The notes: generated from the letters alone by a model not told the origin. A stretch of 64,000 nucleotides of DNA from Flavobacterium frigidarium DSM 17623 (GCF_000425505.1 NZ_KE384393.1:62001-126000), one strand, 5' to 3'. Positions 52,501-61,224 are shown, numbered from the stretch's first letter. Translations and numbers: made by a program.

Positions 52501-53296
52501 TCGGTAGAGGAATAGGTTGCTCCAACGGAAAAATCTGTTGTTTTAGAGAGAATTGTCCACCGTGGCTTCCGTTATTGATTAATGGATGATGTAAAGCGAG
52601 GACAACAGTCTTGTCTTTATTCTTGCTTAAAAGACTCTCTAATTCGGTTAAAAAATCTTCACGGGTTTTAATGTCACAGTTGTCGTTTATCGTAGGTATC
52701 TTATCCCAATCTTCTAAAAACCACTGGCTATCAATGGTAATTAATGTCACCAAACTATCTATTTTAACATCATCAATTGCACAAGATTTTTTGGGTAAAA
52801 AAGCTTCTTTATTTTCAAGATGATTGGTAATAAATTCACTTTCTCTTTCAAGACCTTTAATACCACTATACCAGTCATGATTCCCTGGTATGAAAATAGT
52901 CTTCCCTTTAAAATCTTTAGTAAGTGCTAGTTGTGAGAGTAATTTGTTCTCTGCAATTGAGTGATTTTTTTTATCACTTTCGTTAGGCATTCCTTTAGGA
53001 TAAATGTTATCTCCTAGAAATAACAAGGTGGTATTTTTATCTTCTGTTTTAATTTTTTCATGAAACAGTTCAAGAAATTGTTTAGGTTCTGCTTGATCAG
53101 CATTTCCGGCGTCACCAATTAAATAAAAACGATGTGCAATTTTTGCCGTATCTTTTTCGTTAGTAGGAACTGGATTTTCTACGTTTTTACCGTATTGTAC
53201 GTGCTTCGTTGCACATGCTTGCAACATCAAGATTGATATTGGAATATATAAGAATATTTTAGTTTTTATAAATGTGTTATCCGGAAACAATTTCAT
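49565..53296 (-). CDS. Calcineurin-like phosphoesterase fused to kinase-like and outer-membrane barrel parts
   Basis: A 1243-residue lipoprotein-like protein (LMLQACAT, Cys28). The N-terminal third is a metallophosphoesterase with all metal motifs: GDAG at 61-64, GDN at 95-97, GNHDW at 138-142, HHPL and SGHDHN. The middle (about 430-700) is unusual: GKEYVMRAVKKS, then GDWDRHFDQW with Asp620 and Asp622, then PIPRDRDQ with Asp647 and Asp649, a layout like FAM20/HipA-type kinases. The C-terminal 350 residues form a BamA/surface-antigen-type beta barrel (GGDYDLRGFRNERF, final FGLGLGF). It should sit in the outer membrane. The phosphoesterase and barrel are clear, and the kinase idea is inference. 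Confidence 0.82.
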   Translation of the reverse strand: MKLFPDNTFIKTKIFLYIPISILMLQACATKHVQYGKNVENPVPTNEKDTAKIAHRFYLIGDAGNADQAEPKQFLELFHEKIKTEDKNTTLLFLGDNIYPKGMPNESDKKNHSIAENKLLSQLALTKDFKGKTIFIPGNHDWYSGIKGLERESEFITNHLENKEAFLPKKSCAIDDVKIDSLVTLITIDSQWFLEDWDKIPTINDNCDIKTREDFLTELESLLSKNKDKTVVLALHHPLINNGSHGGQFSLKQQIFPLEQPIPLPIIGSFMNLLRKTSGISPQDIQNKKYRNLSDRIQTLVKGFNNVIVVSGHDHNLQYIDKDNVKQIISGAGSKTQAAKAVYPNDFSYGKNGFATLDVYDNGKATVTYTGKENNELKVLFKKTVLFPEVKLTLDYPKTFPATIETSVYTADMVDKSRAHSFFFGKHYRTYYGQLLNAKTISLDQLYGGVHPTIAGGGHQSRSLRLEDKNGKEYVMRAVKKSVSRFLQSVAFKNQYVEESFKNTTAEDFLYDFYTTAHPYASLAVGNLAEKIGVSHTNPLLYYIPKQNQLGEYNESFGDELYLVEERPSKEQKNLAIFGEKPTDIIGTNEVLENLRKDEKYVIDEDEYIKARLFDMLLGDWDRHFDQWRWGEYKKGDKVIYRPIPRDRDQVFPKYDGALLAILMNIPAVRHMQTFKKDIRSVKWLNREAYTLDLAFLKTATEKDWIKQAKFIERNLSDADIEGAFNNLPKEVQDNTIEVIKENLKSRRGKLTKYASEYFDVLQKRVLIVGTNKKDRFKIDRSDKKKLIVTVSRLKKDGEEFQYTNTYTRKQTKNIWFYGLDDDDQFDVSGKGNTAIKLRLIGGQNNDIYNVENGKKIEIVDFKSKKNTLNVDAKTKKALTDDYETILYDYRKPKYNVFGGLPTMGFNPDDGVKIGIIANYTVNKFKLDPYTRKHTFKANYYFATAGFELLYNLSVPKLIKDFDFDLATQLTSPNFAMNYFGYGNNTVNSDEELGKDYNRVKIRMIKAAPQITRVGKNGSVLNIKAEFENYDVERTNDRFIGVANAVNPSVFDNQLYAGASVKYSFDNADNAAFPLIGMGFSITGSWKMNLEDTKKNFPSIESKINFNHKIDANGKLVLATLLKGKAILNNNFEFFQGAALGGDYDLRGFRNERFLGNQSFFQSTDLRWNIGQIKRSVIPMSYGLLGGFDYGRVWRDGENSNKWHQSIGGGLWLNGLDIITARIAYFKSADDQGRFTFGLGLGF

Positions 53297-53321
53297 AATT
53301 TAGTAGTATAAAAATTTGTTT

Positions 53322-54521
53322 ATGACCCTTCTAGAAAAAGCCAAAGAATTTGTTGGTAAATTACTCAAAGATAATCTTTCTATATCATTTACCTATCATA
53401 ATTTTAATCACACTTTAAACGTGGTTGAGGCTGCCACAATACTAGCAAAATCAGAGGTTTTGAATGAAACAGATACAGAAGTTTTACTTATAGCAGCTTG
53501 GTTTCACGACACGGGTTATACCAAGGGTTGCACGAATCATGAGCAGTCAAGTATTGCTATTGTATCTCAGTTTTTAAAAGATAATAATAAGGAACAAGTT
53601 TTTATTGACGCTGTTGCAAAAGTGATTGAAGCTACCATTTATGATCGCAGTCCTCGAACGCAGTTAGAGAAAATCATTAAAGATGCTGATTACTCGCATT
53701 TTGCAAGAGAAGATTACTTAACCTTGTGTGAAAAGCTGAGAAAAGAGTGGGAGGTAACTAGTCAGAAATTCTACTCTGATTTAGAATGGGCAAAAGAAAA
53801 CCTACATATCATCTCACAATTTCATGTATATTACACCCAATACGCTCTAGAAAATTGGCAACCCATTAAAGAAAAAAATATACAATTGATTCAAAATAAG
53901 ATTAACGACGATGTTGTTACAGGAACAGTAGAAACTAAAGAAACAGAGGATAAGAAAAAGAAGAAGAAAAAATCAAAAAAGTTAAAGACCAGTAGGGGAG
54001 TAGACACACTTTTTAGAATTACTTTAAGTAATCATACCCGTTTAAGTGGTATTGCAGATAGCAAAGCCAATATCTTATTATCAGTAAATGCTGTTATAAT
54101 TTCTATTGCATTGTCTTCTATTATTCCAAAATTAGATAGCCCAAGCAACAGTTACTTAATCATTCCTACATTTATCATGTTGATGTTTAGTGTAATATCG
54201 ATCATTTTTGCCATATTATCCACTCGCCCAAAAGTAACGACTGGTACTTTTACGAGGCAAGATATTGAAGACAAAAAAGTGAATTTATTATTCTTTGGTA
54301 ATTTCTTTAAAATGCCGTTAGAAGAGTATGAGTGGGCAGTAAACGAAATGATGAAGGACGATAAATACTTGTACAACTCTATGATTAAAGATTTGTACTT
54401 CTTAGGGCTTGTTTTAGAGAAAAAATACAGCTTGTTGAGGATTACCTATAATATTTTCATGCTAGGAATCATCGTATCTGTAATATCATTTGTTATTGCT
54501 TTCAACTCAATTCACGCTTAA
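53322..54521 (+). CDS. HD-domain protein fused to a Pycsar-effector-like (PycTM) membrane domain
   Basis: I choose the ATG at 53322 over an upstream TTG. The N-terminal 190 residues are an HD phosphohydrolase (HNFNHTLNVV with His30, FHDTGYT with His62-Asp63, later DADYSHF). A run of Lys (DKKKKKKKSKKLK) links it to a domain of the PycTM/DUF5706 type: TLFRITLSNHTRLSGIADSKANILLSVNA-like sequence with a membrane helix, a second helix LIIPTFIMLMFSVISIIFAIL and a last one near the C-terminus. PycTM proteins are membrane effectors of cyclic-nucleotide (Pycsar) defence; the HD part could degrade a nucleotide signal. No cyclase is adjacent. The gene is in core-genome surroundings, so it may have a household role. 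Confidence 0.82.
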   Translation: MTLLEKAKEFVGKLLKDNLSISFTYHNFNHTLNVVEAATILAKSEVLNETDTEVLLIAAWFHDTGYTKGCTNHEQSSIAIVSQFLKDNNKEQVFIDAVAKVIEATIYDRSPRTQLEKIIKDADYSHFAREDYLTLCEKLRKEWEVTSQKFYSDLEWAKENLHIISQFHVYYTQYALENWQPIKEKNIQLIQNKINDDVVTGTVETKETEDKKKKKKKSKKLKTSRGVDTLFRITLSNHTRLSGIADSKANILLSVNAVIISIALSSIIPKLDSPSNSYLIIPTFIMLMFSVISIIFAILSTRPKVTTGTFTRQDIEDKKVNLLFFGNFFKMPLEEYEWAVNEMMKDDKYLYNSMIKDLYFLGLVLEKKYSLLRITYNIFMLGIIVSVISFVIAFNSIHA

Positions 54522-54530
54522 GTAAGTACT

Positions 54531-56894
54531 TTAATTAATTTCGTTAAGTAAATCTTCATAGCTGTAAGCTTCATCTGGAACATCAGTGTTGCAAACTTTA
54601 ATTCGTAACGCTCTCAATCCAGAGACACCTTGCAATTCTTGAACATCAAATTGCTCAATTGTAGGCTCGAGTATCTTTTTAAATTGTAAAAATTTAATGT
54701 ATTTTAAATACTCTTTTTCTTCGTAATCGTTAGAATAAACAATTGTGATCTTTTCTTTTTGCGTGATGCGTTCTCTCGTTCCTTTAATATTAGCTTTGTC
54801 GATACGCTTTTTTACCACTTCATAACGTGCGTTGTAGGTTCCGTCTACGTCAAAACGTTTTTCATCCATTCTAAAACGAACGGATATCGGAGAACTGAAA
54901 ACTAAAATAAGTGAAGTAACGTCAAGTTCGTATGGTAAAATAGATTTTAAGCGATGGTGCTCTAATTCCATTTTACACAAAGTTTGTAATTGCCACAACC
55001 TTAAGTTGCTCAAGTACATAGTGTCAAAAGTTTGCGTAGGTGCAATTGAGGCACCAATATATAAATTGTGTTCTACACCGTCTGTCTTAAAACGTTCAAA
55101 ATAATGAGGAAATATTTGTTGCGCCTCTTTTTGTTCGTGATCTAAAATTGACGCCATTTTTTTATTAATAATCGACATGGCATCATCAAAGTTTTTTCTC
55201 GAATGATAAAATAATGCTGTCTTAGAATCTAGTTCAGAAAAATAGTTTGCAATCAATACTTTATTGTCCTCGTCAATCTTCTCATTTCTAAGAATAGGAT
55301 GAATCTCTTTTTGTATGTATGCTTGGATTTGTTGTTCAGTATCTGCTTTCAATTCTAAACTTAGTTCATTGTAGTAACTTTGCATCTCAAATTTAAGCTG
55401 CTCTAAAAGAGGTACATTATTGATTACATTCAATCTATCGACAATAGTCAACAACGTACTCAACTGATTTTTCAAATCTTCTTTTACCGTCTCATTTCGA
55501 TGTTCAGAGGACCCTTTAATATCAATTTGTCCATATAAAGGATAGACATCTTTAAATACTATTTCTTTAAAAATGTAATCCTTATTCTTGTTACTCGACT
55601 TTAAATATTTTTCGACTTCTTTTTTAAATTTCCAGTAAACGCTAGAGTGAATCGCAGTATACTCGCGTTGAATTACAGCTTCTATTTGGTTCTCGATATC
55701 TACATTATAGCGTTCGATTGTATCAATAACAAACGGGAGAACTAACTTTAAATTTGTAGCATTGACGCTGTTTAAACTTCTAACATTAGTAGAAACCAAT
55801 TCAATTATTCCTAATAATTTTCCGTTCTTGACCACAGGTGCAAAAATGCAACTTTTAATATTTTGTTTTAATAAATGTTCGCCAAGTTTTTCATTGCCTG
55901 AAGTTTGTGCAAAGTGAGCAACATTCGAAATTGAAAGCATTTTTTGCTGATCAACAACATGAGCTATTGTGCAATCCATAAAGGCACTGCTGCAATTCAT
56001 TTCGGAATGATCAGTTAATAAAAAGCTTATTACATCATCGTTATTATAAGGTGGTCTAATGAATTTGTCTTCTTCTTCATTGTACATAATTAAACCTACC
56101 CTAATATCATTTAATTTGAAAATAGATCTAAAAATTTTCTCAAACTTAGGGTTGCTTCTTTCCTGTTTGTCTTCTTTTAAAAGTAGGTTACTTTTTAGGT
56201 TCGAAATAGCACTTTCAGTAGTAGCATCAAAAAGTGTGATGATACCAAATCCTTTTAAAATCCAACTCTCATTTGGGAATTTTTCCTTCCATAGCGCAAT
56301 ATCTTCGTAGTTGTCGATCAACAATTCGATGTCTTCGATACTTAATTCAGGAGCTTTGGCTGTCTTAATAATCTCAATAAAATCAGCGTTATATAATATT
56401 CTATAATGTTTAGTAATTCCGTTCTCGTCTGGGATATCGTAAAACAAAGGCTTTGTAATATCAAACTGTTGTTTATAATGAAAATTCAATATTAAGATAC
56501 AGCTCATGATATAATATTGATCTGCATCAAAATCACGAATGGTGATATCAAATGCTCCACCTGCATTTTTGAGTATCTTTTTGAAACGCTCTGAATAATT
56601 GAACATCAAGTTTTGAAACGGAATGGTTACCGCTTTAATTTCATTATGTGTAAGGAGAGTAGGAAACAAGTCTGATAAAAGGTTCTTTACCAACCCTTCA
56701 TTTTCATAAATTACAGTTAAGTCATTTATTCCCGACTTTAATTCAGGTAAATGCGTTATTTCTTTCAATAATGATTTGGCGTAAATAGCACGGTAATCTA
56801 TATCTGATACAGCAATTTCTTCCAAAGATTCAATCAACTTGTGAAAAGAAATTTCAGTTTTAAAAGGACTTTCTGAGAAAAGATTATAATTCAT
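54531..56894 (-). CDS. GAF-domain-containing protein
   Basis: A 787-residue soluble protein with one recognisable GAF-type sensor domain at about residues 250-400 (FMDCTIAHVVDQQKMLSISNV, LLKQNIKSCIFAPVVKNGKLLGIIEL). The other parts are helical and I do not recognise them. It has no kinase, cyclase or output domain that I can see. It is conserved in the Flavobacteriaceae to my knowledge. A pair of promoter-like elements stands just ahead (TAAATTTG, 56930-56923). Confidence 0.75.
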   Translation of the reverse strand: MNYNLFSESPFKTEISFHKLIESLEEIAVSDIDYRAIYAKSLLKEITHLPELKSGINDLTVIYENEGLVKNLLSDLFPTLLTHNEIKAVTIPFQNLMFNYSERFKKILKNAGGAFDITIRDFDADQYYIMSCILILNFHYKQQFDITKPLFYDIPDENGITKHYRILYNADFIEIIKTAKAPELSIEDIELLIDNYEDIALWKEKFPNESWILKGFGIITLFDATTESAISNLKSNLLLKEDKQERSNPKFEKIFRSIFKLNDIRVGLIMYNEEEDKFIRPPYNNDDVISFLLTDHSEMNCSSAFMDCTIAHVVDQQKMLSISNVAHFAQTSGNEKLGEHLLKQNIKSCIFAPVVKNGKLLGIIELVSTNVRSLNSVNATNLKLVLPFVIDTIERYNVDIENQIEAVIQREYTAIHSSVYWKFKKEVEKYLKSSNKNKDYIFKEIVFKDVYPLYGQIDIKGSSEHRNETVKEDLKNQLSTLLTIVDRLNVINNVPLLEQLKFEMQSYYNELSLELKADTEQQIQAYIQKEIHPILRNEKIDEDNKVLIANYFSELDSKTALFYHSRKNFDDAMSIINKKMASILDHEQKEAQQIFPHYFERFKTDGVEHNLYIGASIAPTQTFDTMYLSNLRLWQLQTLCKMELEHHRLKSILPYELDVTSLILVFSSPISVRFRMDEKRFDVDGTYNARYEVVKKRIDKANIKGTRERITQKEKITIVYSNDYEEKEYLKYIKFLQFKKILEPTIEQFDVQELQGVSGLRALRIKVCNTDVPDEAYSYEDLLNEIN

Positions 56895-56914
56895 CGTGGT
56901 ATTTTAAAGGTATG

Positions 56915-56930
56915 CAAAATTACAAATTTA
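56915..56930 (-). promoter_or_regulatory. Promoter -7 elements of the GAF gene
   Basis: Two adjoining minus-strand matches to TAnnTTTG: TAAATTTG (56930-56923) and TAATTTTG (56922-56915). A weak upstream TTCG lies 19 bases before the first. Confidence 0.45.
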
Positions 56931-56967
56931 GTATCGCTTGAAGCCCATTCGAACCGAATAATTTGGC

Positions 56968-57010
56968 ACATAAAATAAAAGTCCCCAATCACTTTTGCGA
57001 TTGAGGACTT
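56968..57010 (-). terminator. Terminator after the YejK-like gene
   Basis: AAGTCC-CAATC at 56979-56990 pairs with GATTG-GGACTT at 56999-57010, and on the minus strand a T-rich tail follows. It lies 26 bases past the stop at 57037. Confidence 0.7.
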
Positions 57011-57036
57011 ATGAAGTGGTAATCTAACGGGATTAC

Positions 57037-58095
57037 TTACGATTTTTGCTCTTTATTGAAATAAACAAGGTAGTAGTACATTTGCTTTTCTTCGTCCCAA
57101 CCTTTTTCTACAAATTTCTCAGCGCTTTCTGGATTAATAAAATCCATTTTTATCTGAATGTTTGTGTCTAAGTTGATAACATTTTTTATCGATTTACGAG
57201 CATCAGAAACAGCTGCATTTGCAATAGGAAATGAAGTCACATCTTCAATGCTATACTTTTCTCCTTTGTCTGTTTTGTAGTTCTTAAATTCTGGAATCAA
57301 GTCAGGATTGTCTAATACTTCGTTTAAGAAATTGGTTTCTTCAAACTGATCGTTTTTAGCAAAATAATTCACTGAACGGTTCATAAACATCACTTCTTCC
57401 TTTTTGTCTTCTGCAGGGAAAACTACGTCTTTAGCAAAGTTTTGACAGAATTTCAAATATTTTTTAGTGATAAAGTTTTCATCTTCAAATGCATCTACAG
57501 ATAGGAAATGCTCTAACCAATAACGTGCATCGTAACGGTTACTGTCTACGGTCAAAATTTTGTACCCTTCTTCTTTTTTATGATTAAAAATGATACATCC
57601 TTTGTCTAATTTACTAAGGTTTACACCTTGTTGCAAAATCATTTCTAGGTGTGTTCCTTTTTCTTCAAATTGTAAAAAGTCAGCCTGCAATTCACTTTTA
57701 AAAATCCCAATTGCATCAACAGGCGTGTTGTCAATATTAACATTAGTTAAGTAGGTAACATACACTTCACCGTTTTTAATGTGTGGATGGTTTGACTGCT
57801 CAAATAAGTGTTGTGTGATTTTTTTTGAAGTTTCGTGTAGCGTTTCTGGTTTTTCGAAAATGGCAGTCGCGTACTTGAACATGTCATTGTAATCTAAATC
57901 TACTTCATGAGCAAACTGATAATAGTTTTCCTCTTTTTCTCTAAATGGTTTTAAGAAAAATTCTTTCATAAGAGGCACAATCTCATCATTAAGACTAAAC
58001 GGCTGTTCTGATAAAAAAATAGCCTCGTTGCGACTTTTATTCCCTACTCTATGAATAGAAAGCGTCTCGATGTGGGTGTTGAATAAGTTGATCAT
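57037..58095 (-). CDS. Nucleoid-associated protein, NdpA/YejK family
   Basis: A 352-residue protein of the 37-kDa nucleoid-associated family. The start is typical (IETLSIHRVGNKSRNE), followed by LKPFREKEENYYQF-like and SADAF-type segments and the family's DGCIIFNH/GYKILTVD strands. It has no signal peptide. Members bind the nucleoid; their exact role in Bacteroidetes is not known. Confidence 0.85.
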   Translation of the reverse strand: MINLFNTHIETLSIHRVGNKSRNEAIFLSEQPFSLNDEIVPLMKEFFLKPFREKEENYYQFAHEVDLDYNDMFKYATAIFEKPETLHETSKKITQHLFEQSNHPHIKNGEVYVTYLTNVNIDNTPVDAIGIFKSELQADFLQFEEKGTHLEMILQQGVNLSKLDKGCIIFNHKKEEGYKILTVDSNRYDARYWLEHFLSVDAFEDENFITKKYLKFCQNFAKDVVFPAEDKKEEVMFMNRSVNYFAKNDQFEETNFLNEVLDNPDLIPEFKNYKTDKGEKYSIEDVTSFPIANAAVSDARKSIKNVINLDTNIQIKMDFINPESAEKFVEKGWDEEKQMYYYLVYFNKEQKS

Positions 58096-58570
58096 GTAAA
58101 ATGTTTAATATTGTTTAAGGTTTAAAAGTTGTTTAAAGTTTAGGAGTCGATAAACTTTATCCTTTTAAAGTCTTTTTTGTTTAAATAGGTAATAAAATTG
58201 TGGGCATTCACACTAAACCTTTCATATTGATAGATTAGTGTTTTTGAGTTTTCTTTGGGACGATAATTCATTGTCCGATAAGGGATAAATATGTGATCAA
58301 GTTTCTCCAATCGAATTTTTTGTAATTCATTAAAATTGTCGAAATTCTAGATTGGTATTTCGTTCAAATTTTTCTTCAATATCATAGATCGCACAACCAA
58401 AAGAGTGTTTGATTTATTCTTTTAGTTTATAGTCTCGATTTAATTTGATTTTTGTTATAAAAATAATTTCTTTTGATAATTTTTTAGAGTCATGCCAAAT
58501 TTAAAAATCTTCAAATTTAGTGACTGCAGTTATTTCAAAACAATTTCAAACAATTTAACTTCAAACTTTC
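58096..58570. other. Gap holding a decayed gene and a hairpin
   Basis: A 475-base gap between two minus-strand genes. TAAAGTTTA at 58134-58142 pairs with TAAACTTTA at 58151-58159, and the region 58140-58440 reads as a broken gene on the minus strand. The rest, 58440-58570, is AT-rich with no clear feature. Confidence 0.5.
58140..58440 (-). pseudogene. Decayed gene of unknown family
   Basis: On the minus strand, one frame gives IKHSFGCAIYDIEEKFERNT before a stop, and a neighbouring frame continues with LQKIRLEKLDHIFIPYR, KTLIYQYERFSVNAHNFITY and LKKDFKRIKFIDS-like sequence up to a TAA at 58142-58140. The amino-acid make-up is protein-like in both pieces, and they join by one frameshift near 58340; a further stop lies upstream. 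I do not recognise the family. Confidence 0.55.
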
Positions 58571-59110
58571 CTAATTCCACTGATCTTCAGATCCATAATC
58601 TTCAAAGCTATCATCACCTTCAAACATATCTAGATCGTCTTCGTCTAGACCGTCTTCGTAATCATTTGCATAATCATCAGCGTTGTCTGCTTCAAAGTTT
58701 TTTTCCATAGCCTCATCTGGCATTTCACCGTGAGAGAACAAAGTTTCAGGATATAAGTTCCCTGCTTCTTGTTCTTCAATAGCCGCTAGTTCAACTAAGA
58801 ATGTCCACATATTTATGAAGTCATAAACGTATATGATTTTAGTGTTTTCGTCATCTAATAGGTCCGACAATTTATAGTCACTCATGATTTTTTGCTCACC
58901 TAGAACATCACCGGTATCAAACATTGAAATCTCGTCTTCTTGATTCCATGTTTCGTCACAAGTGTAGAAAGAAGCCACTTCCATACCATCAAAACCAAAA
59001 GAATTGAAGATAGCATTGTGTAAATCCTCTAAAGTATCATCATCAAGTATTGCAATATCTCTAAAAATATCTTCTTCTGCATCTAAAATTACTCTGAATT
59101 TGTAAACCAT
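58571..59110 (-). CDS. PRiA4-ORF3-like protein with acidic tail
   Basis: A 179-residue protein of the plasmid pRiA4b ORF3-like family: FRVILDAEEDIFRDIAI, LEDLHNAIFNSFGFDG, ASFYTCDETWN and YDFINMWTFLVEL. The C-terminal 50 residues are extremely acidic (Asp and Glu) with repeated DDYANDYEDGL-type words. The family is widespread and its function is unknown. A promoter-like TACCTTTG lies at 59141-59134 on the minus strand. Confidence 0.85.
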   Translation of the reverse strand: MVYKFRVILDAEEDIFRDIAILDDDTLEDLHNAIFNSFGFDGMEVASFYTCDETWNQEDEISMFDTGDVLGEQKIMSDYKLSDLLDDENTKIIYVYDFINMWTFLVELAAIEEQEAGNLYPETLFSHGEMPDEAMEKNFEADNADDYANDYEDGLDEDDLDMFEGDDSFEDYGSEDQWN

Positions 59111-59133
59111 AATCTTTGTTTTAATTGAAAGGT

Positions 59134-59141
59134 CAAAGGTA
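59134..59141 (-). promoter_or_regulatory. Promoter -7 element of the PRiA4-like gene
   Basis: CAAAGGTA on the plus strand reads TACCTTTG on the minus strand, 24 bases ahead of the start at 59110. The upstream element is weak. Confidence 0.4.
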
Positions 59142-59249
59142 AAATTTAATTTTAAATATAGTCTCGAAGTTGGACTACAGATTCCTCTTTTGTTAATAAG
59201 ATTTTTAGCGCCTCATTTTTAAAAAGGATAATTGACTGCTGTTCAGTCT

Positions 59250-59280
59250 AAAAAATAAAGCGCCTCATGAGAAGCGCTTT
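59250..59280 (-). terminator. Terminator after the HPP gene
   Basis: AAAGCGC at 59256-59262 pairs with GCGCTTT at 59273-59279, and a T-run follows on the minus strand. Confidence 0.75.
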
Positions 59281-59316
59281 TATAGCATTAGATTTGAATT
59301 TAAAGATTTCTAAACG

Positions 59317-59916
59317 TCAATTAGCGATATCGTTTTTATGTATTAATTTTCGAAATTTTCGATACCTCTTATGATTGGGGTAGTATCGATTGGGAGTCAT
59401 GTTATTTACTACCAATGCAATAACAAGCAAAATCAAAACTCCAATAAGTACAGGCGAAATAACATACCAGTAGCCTAAAGCTTTAATATGAGCAGACCCA
59501 GTTACAGCTATCAAAGCAGTTGCCCCTCCAGGTGGATGTAATGTTTTTGTTATTTGCATTAATATAATCGAAATGGAAACTGCTAGTGCTGATGCTAACC
59601 AGATCACATCAGGAACTAGTTTGGCAATTGTAACTCCAACTATAGCAGAAATAATATGTCCTCCAACCAAATTTCGAGGCTGTGAAAGTGGACTCTGGAT
59701 CACTCCATAAATTAATACACTAGAGGCTCCAAACGAACCAATTAAAAATAAAACATCTGAATCTGCTAAGGTTCTAGATTGTAAGTAAGCTAGAATTCCG
59801 ATTCCTAAGAACGAACCTACAAAAGACCAAAGGTGTTCTTTAATATCAACTAGGGTTTCTTTATAAAGGATGTATTTTGTTTTGCGATAGCTCCTTTTAA
59901 TTTTTTGTATCGGCAT
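59317..59916 (-). CDS. HPP family membrane protein
   Basis: A 199-residue protein with four to five membrane helices and the family name motif HPPGGATAL at about residue 127. Plant and cyanobacterial relatives have been linked to nitrite transport; the role in Flavobacteria is unknown. It begins five bases after the stop of the ClC gene on the same strand, so the two are probably co-transcribed and both act in the inner membrane. Confidence 0.88.
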   Translation of the reverse strand: MPIQKIKRSYRKTKYILYKETLVDIKEHLWSFVGSFLGIGILAYLQSRTLADSDVLFLIGSFGASSVLIYGVIQSPLSQPRNLVGGHIISAIVGVTIAKLVPDVIWLASALAVSISIILMQITKTLHPPGGATALIAVTGSAHIKALGYWYVISPVLIGVLILLVIALVVNNMTPNRYYPNHKRYRKFRKLIHKNDIAN

Positions 59917-59921
59917 AATTT

Positions 59922-61202
59922 TTATTTTGATAAACTTGCAGCGTATGAATAAACAGAATAAGGATAAATACGTTCAGCGGTAAACTTGGCAACGAAACTA
60001 ACAATAGCAATTGGAAAAAATAATGTGTAATCATTTGTCAAACCACAAACCAGGAAAATAGCTGTCAAAGGGGCGTGTATACTTGCACTCAAAGAAGCTG
60101 CCATTCCTAAAACCATAAAATTTAACGGAATGATATTAGCATGAAAATAAACATTAAGTAGTAAAGCTATAAAAAGTCCTAAAAATGCTCCTATGAACAA
60201 ACTTGGCGCAAATACACCTCCATCTCCACCAGAAAATAAAGTTGCTGATGTCACAATAGGTTTTAATACAATTATACCAATCAGCGAAACAACAAGTCCT
60301 GCTGTCAATTGCATTTGATTGGGATTAGTGAAGATTTCTTTAATAGCGTGGTATCCTTCTCCATATAATTGTGGGAAGAAAAATAAAGAACAACTTAAAA
60401 TAACCGAACCAATAATTATTCTATAATAATGACTTTTAATTTGTGTTAAGTTATTTTTGAAAAATAAAACACACTTCGTTAAATAAACCGCGTTTACACC
60501 AGAGATTATGCCCAGCAAAATAAAGTAAGGAATAGCATAGTAATGCCAGTTGGTAATCCCCACAGAAAATGTTGGTTTTTCATCTACTAGACAAACCAAC
60601 CCGTAGGCAATGGCTACAGAAATTCCATTTGTAAGTAAAAAAGTTCGTGAAACTTTTCTCGAAATAACTTCGTACACAAAGAACAACCCTGCAAATGGGC
60701 TACTAAATAATGCTGTAATTCCCGCAGCAACTCCCGCTGAAATTAATTCGGTTTTATGGTCTCTAAAAAAGTTGTGCTTTTGTTGTGCTACTGAACCAAT
60801 GGTTGCTGTTGCTACAACCGTAGAAACTTCTATTCCTGTTGATCCACCAAAAATGACAGTTAATAAGCCATTGATAAAGTGAGAAGCAATCTTTGATTTT
60901 GGTAAGTTCTTTGTTCGCGAACCCGTACTTTGAAATACTTCGTTGATTCCCTTATTTACTTTTTTATTAAAGACATATTGCCTGATAAAATAAATAACAG
61001 TCAACCCAAAAACTGGAAATATGAAAATAAAAATGGGATTTAAACTTGCTTGAGTGAAGAATATTTGTTCGTAATGCTCGGTAAGTTTTTTCAAGGCGAT
61101 TCCTAAAAATGCCGCTAGAAAACCAATAAGAAGAGAAACGATAATTAATTTTTGAATTTTAATTAATTTGATATTATTTTTTATAAAACGAGTAGTTTTC
61201 AT
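59922..61202 (-). CDS. ClC-type chloride channel/transporter
   Basis: I choose the Met at 61202 (MKTTRFIKN), giving 426 residues; the longer frame to 61253 adds an unlikely 17-residue lead. The protein has about ten membrane helices and ClC selectivity-filter marks: GGSTGIEVS (with the conserved Glu) and GGDGGVFAPSLFIGA (GxFxP). It should move chloride or a similar anion, possibly with proton exchange. A TAGGTTTG element (61224-61217, minus) lies 15 bases ahead of this start, which supports the choice. Confidence 0.9.
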   Translation of the reverse strand: MKTTRFIKNNIKLIKIQKLIIVSLLIGFLAAFLGIALKKLTEHYEQIFFTQASLNPIFIFIFPVFGLTVIYFIRQYVFNKKVNKGINEVFQSTGSRTKNLPKSKIASHFINGLLTVIFGGSTGIEVSTVVATATIGSVAQQKHNFFRDHKTELISAGVAAGITALFSSPFAGLFFVYEVISRKVSRTFLLTNGISVAIAYGLVCLVDEKPTFSVGITNWHYYAIPYFILLGIISGVNAVYLTKCVLFFKNNLTQIKSHYYRIIIGSVILSCSLFFFPQLYGEGYHAIKEIFTNPNQMQLTAGLVVSLIGIIVLKPIVTSATLFSGGDGGVFAPSLFIGAFLGLFIALLLNVYFHANIIPLNFMVLGMAASLSASIHAPLTAIFLVCGLTNDYTLFFPIAIVSFVAKFTAERIYPYSVYSYAASLSK

Positions 61203-61216
61203 TTGTGTTTGTATTG

Positions 61217-61224
61217 CAAACCTA
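61217..61224 (-). promoter_or_regulatory. Promoter -7 element of the ClC gene
   Basis: CAAACCTA on the plus strand reads TAGGTTTG on the minus strand. The nearest upstream TTTG is 26 bases away, longer than usual. Confidence 0.4.
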
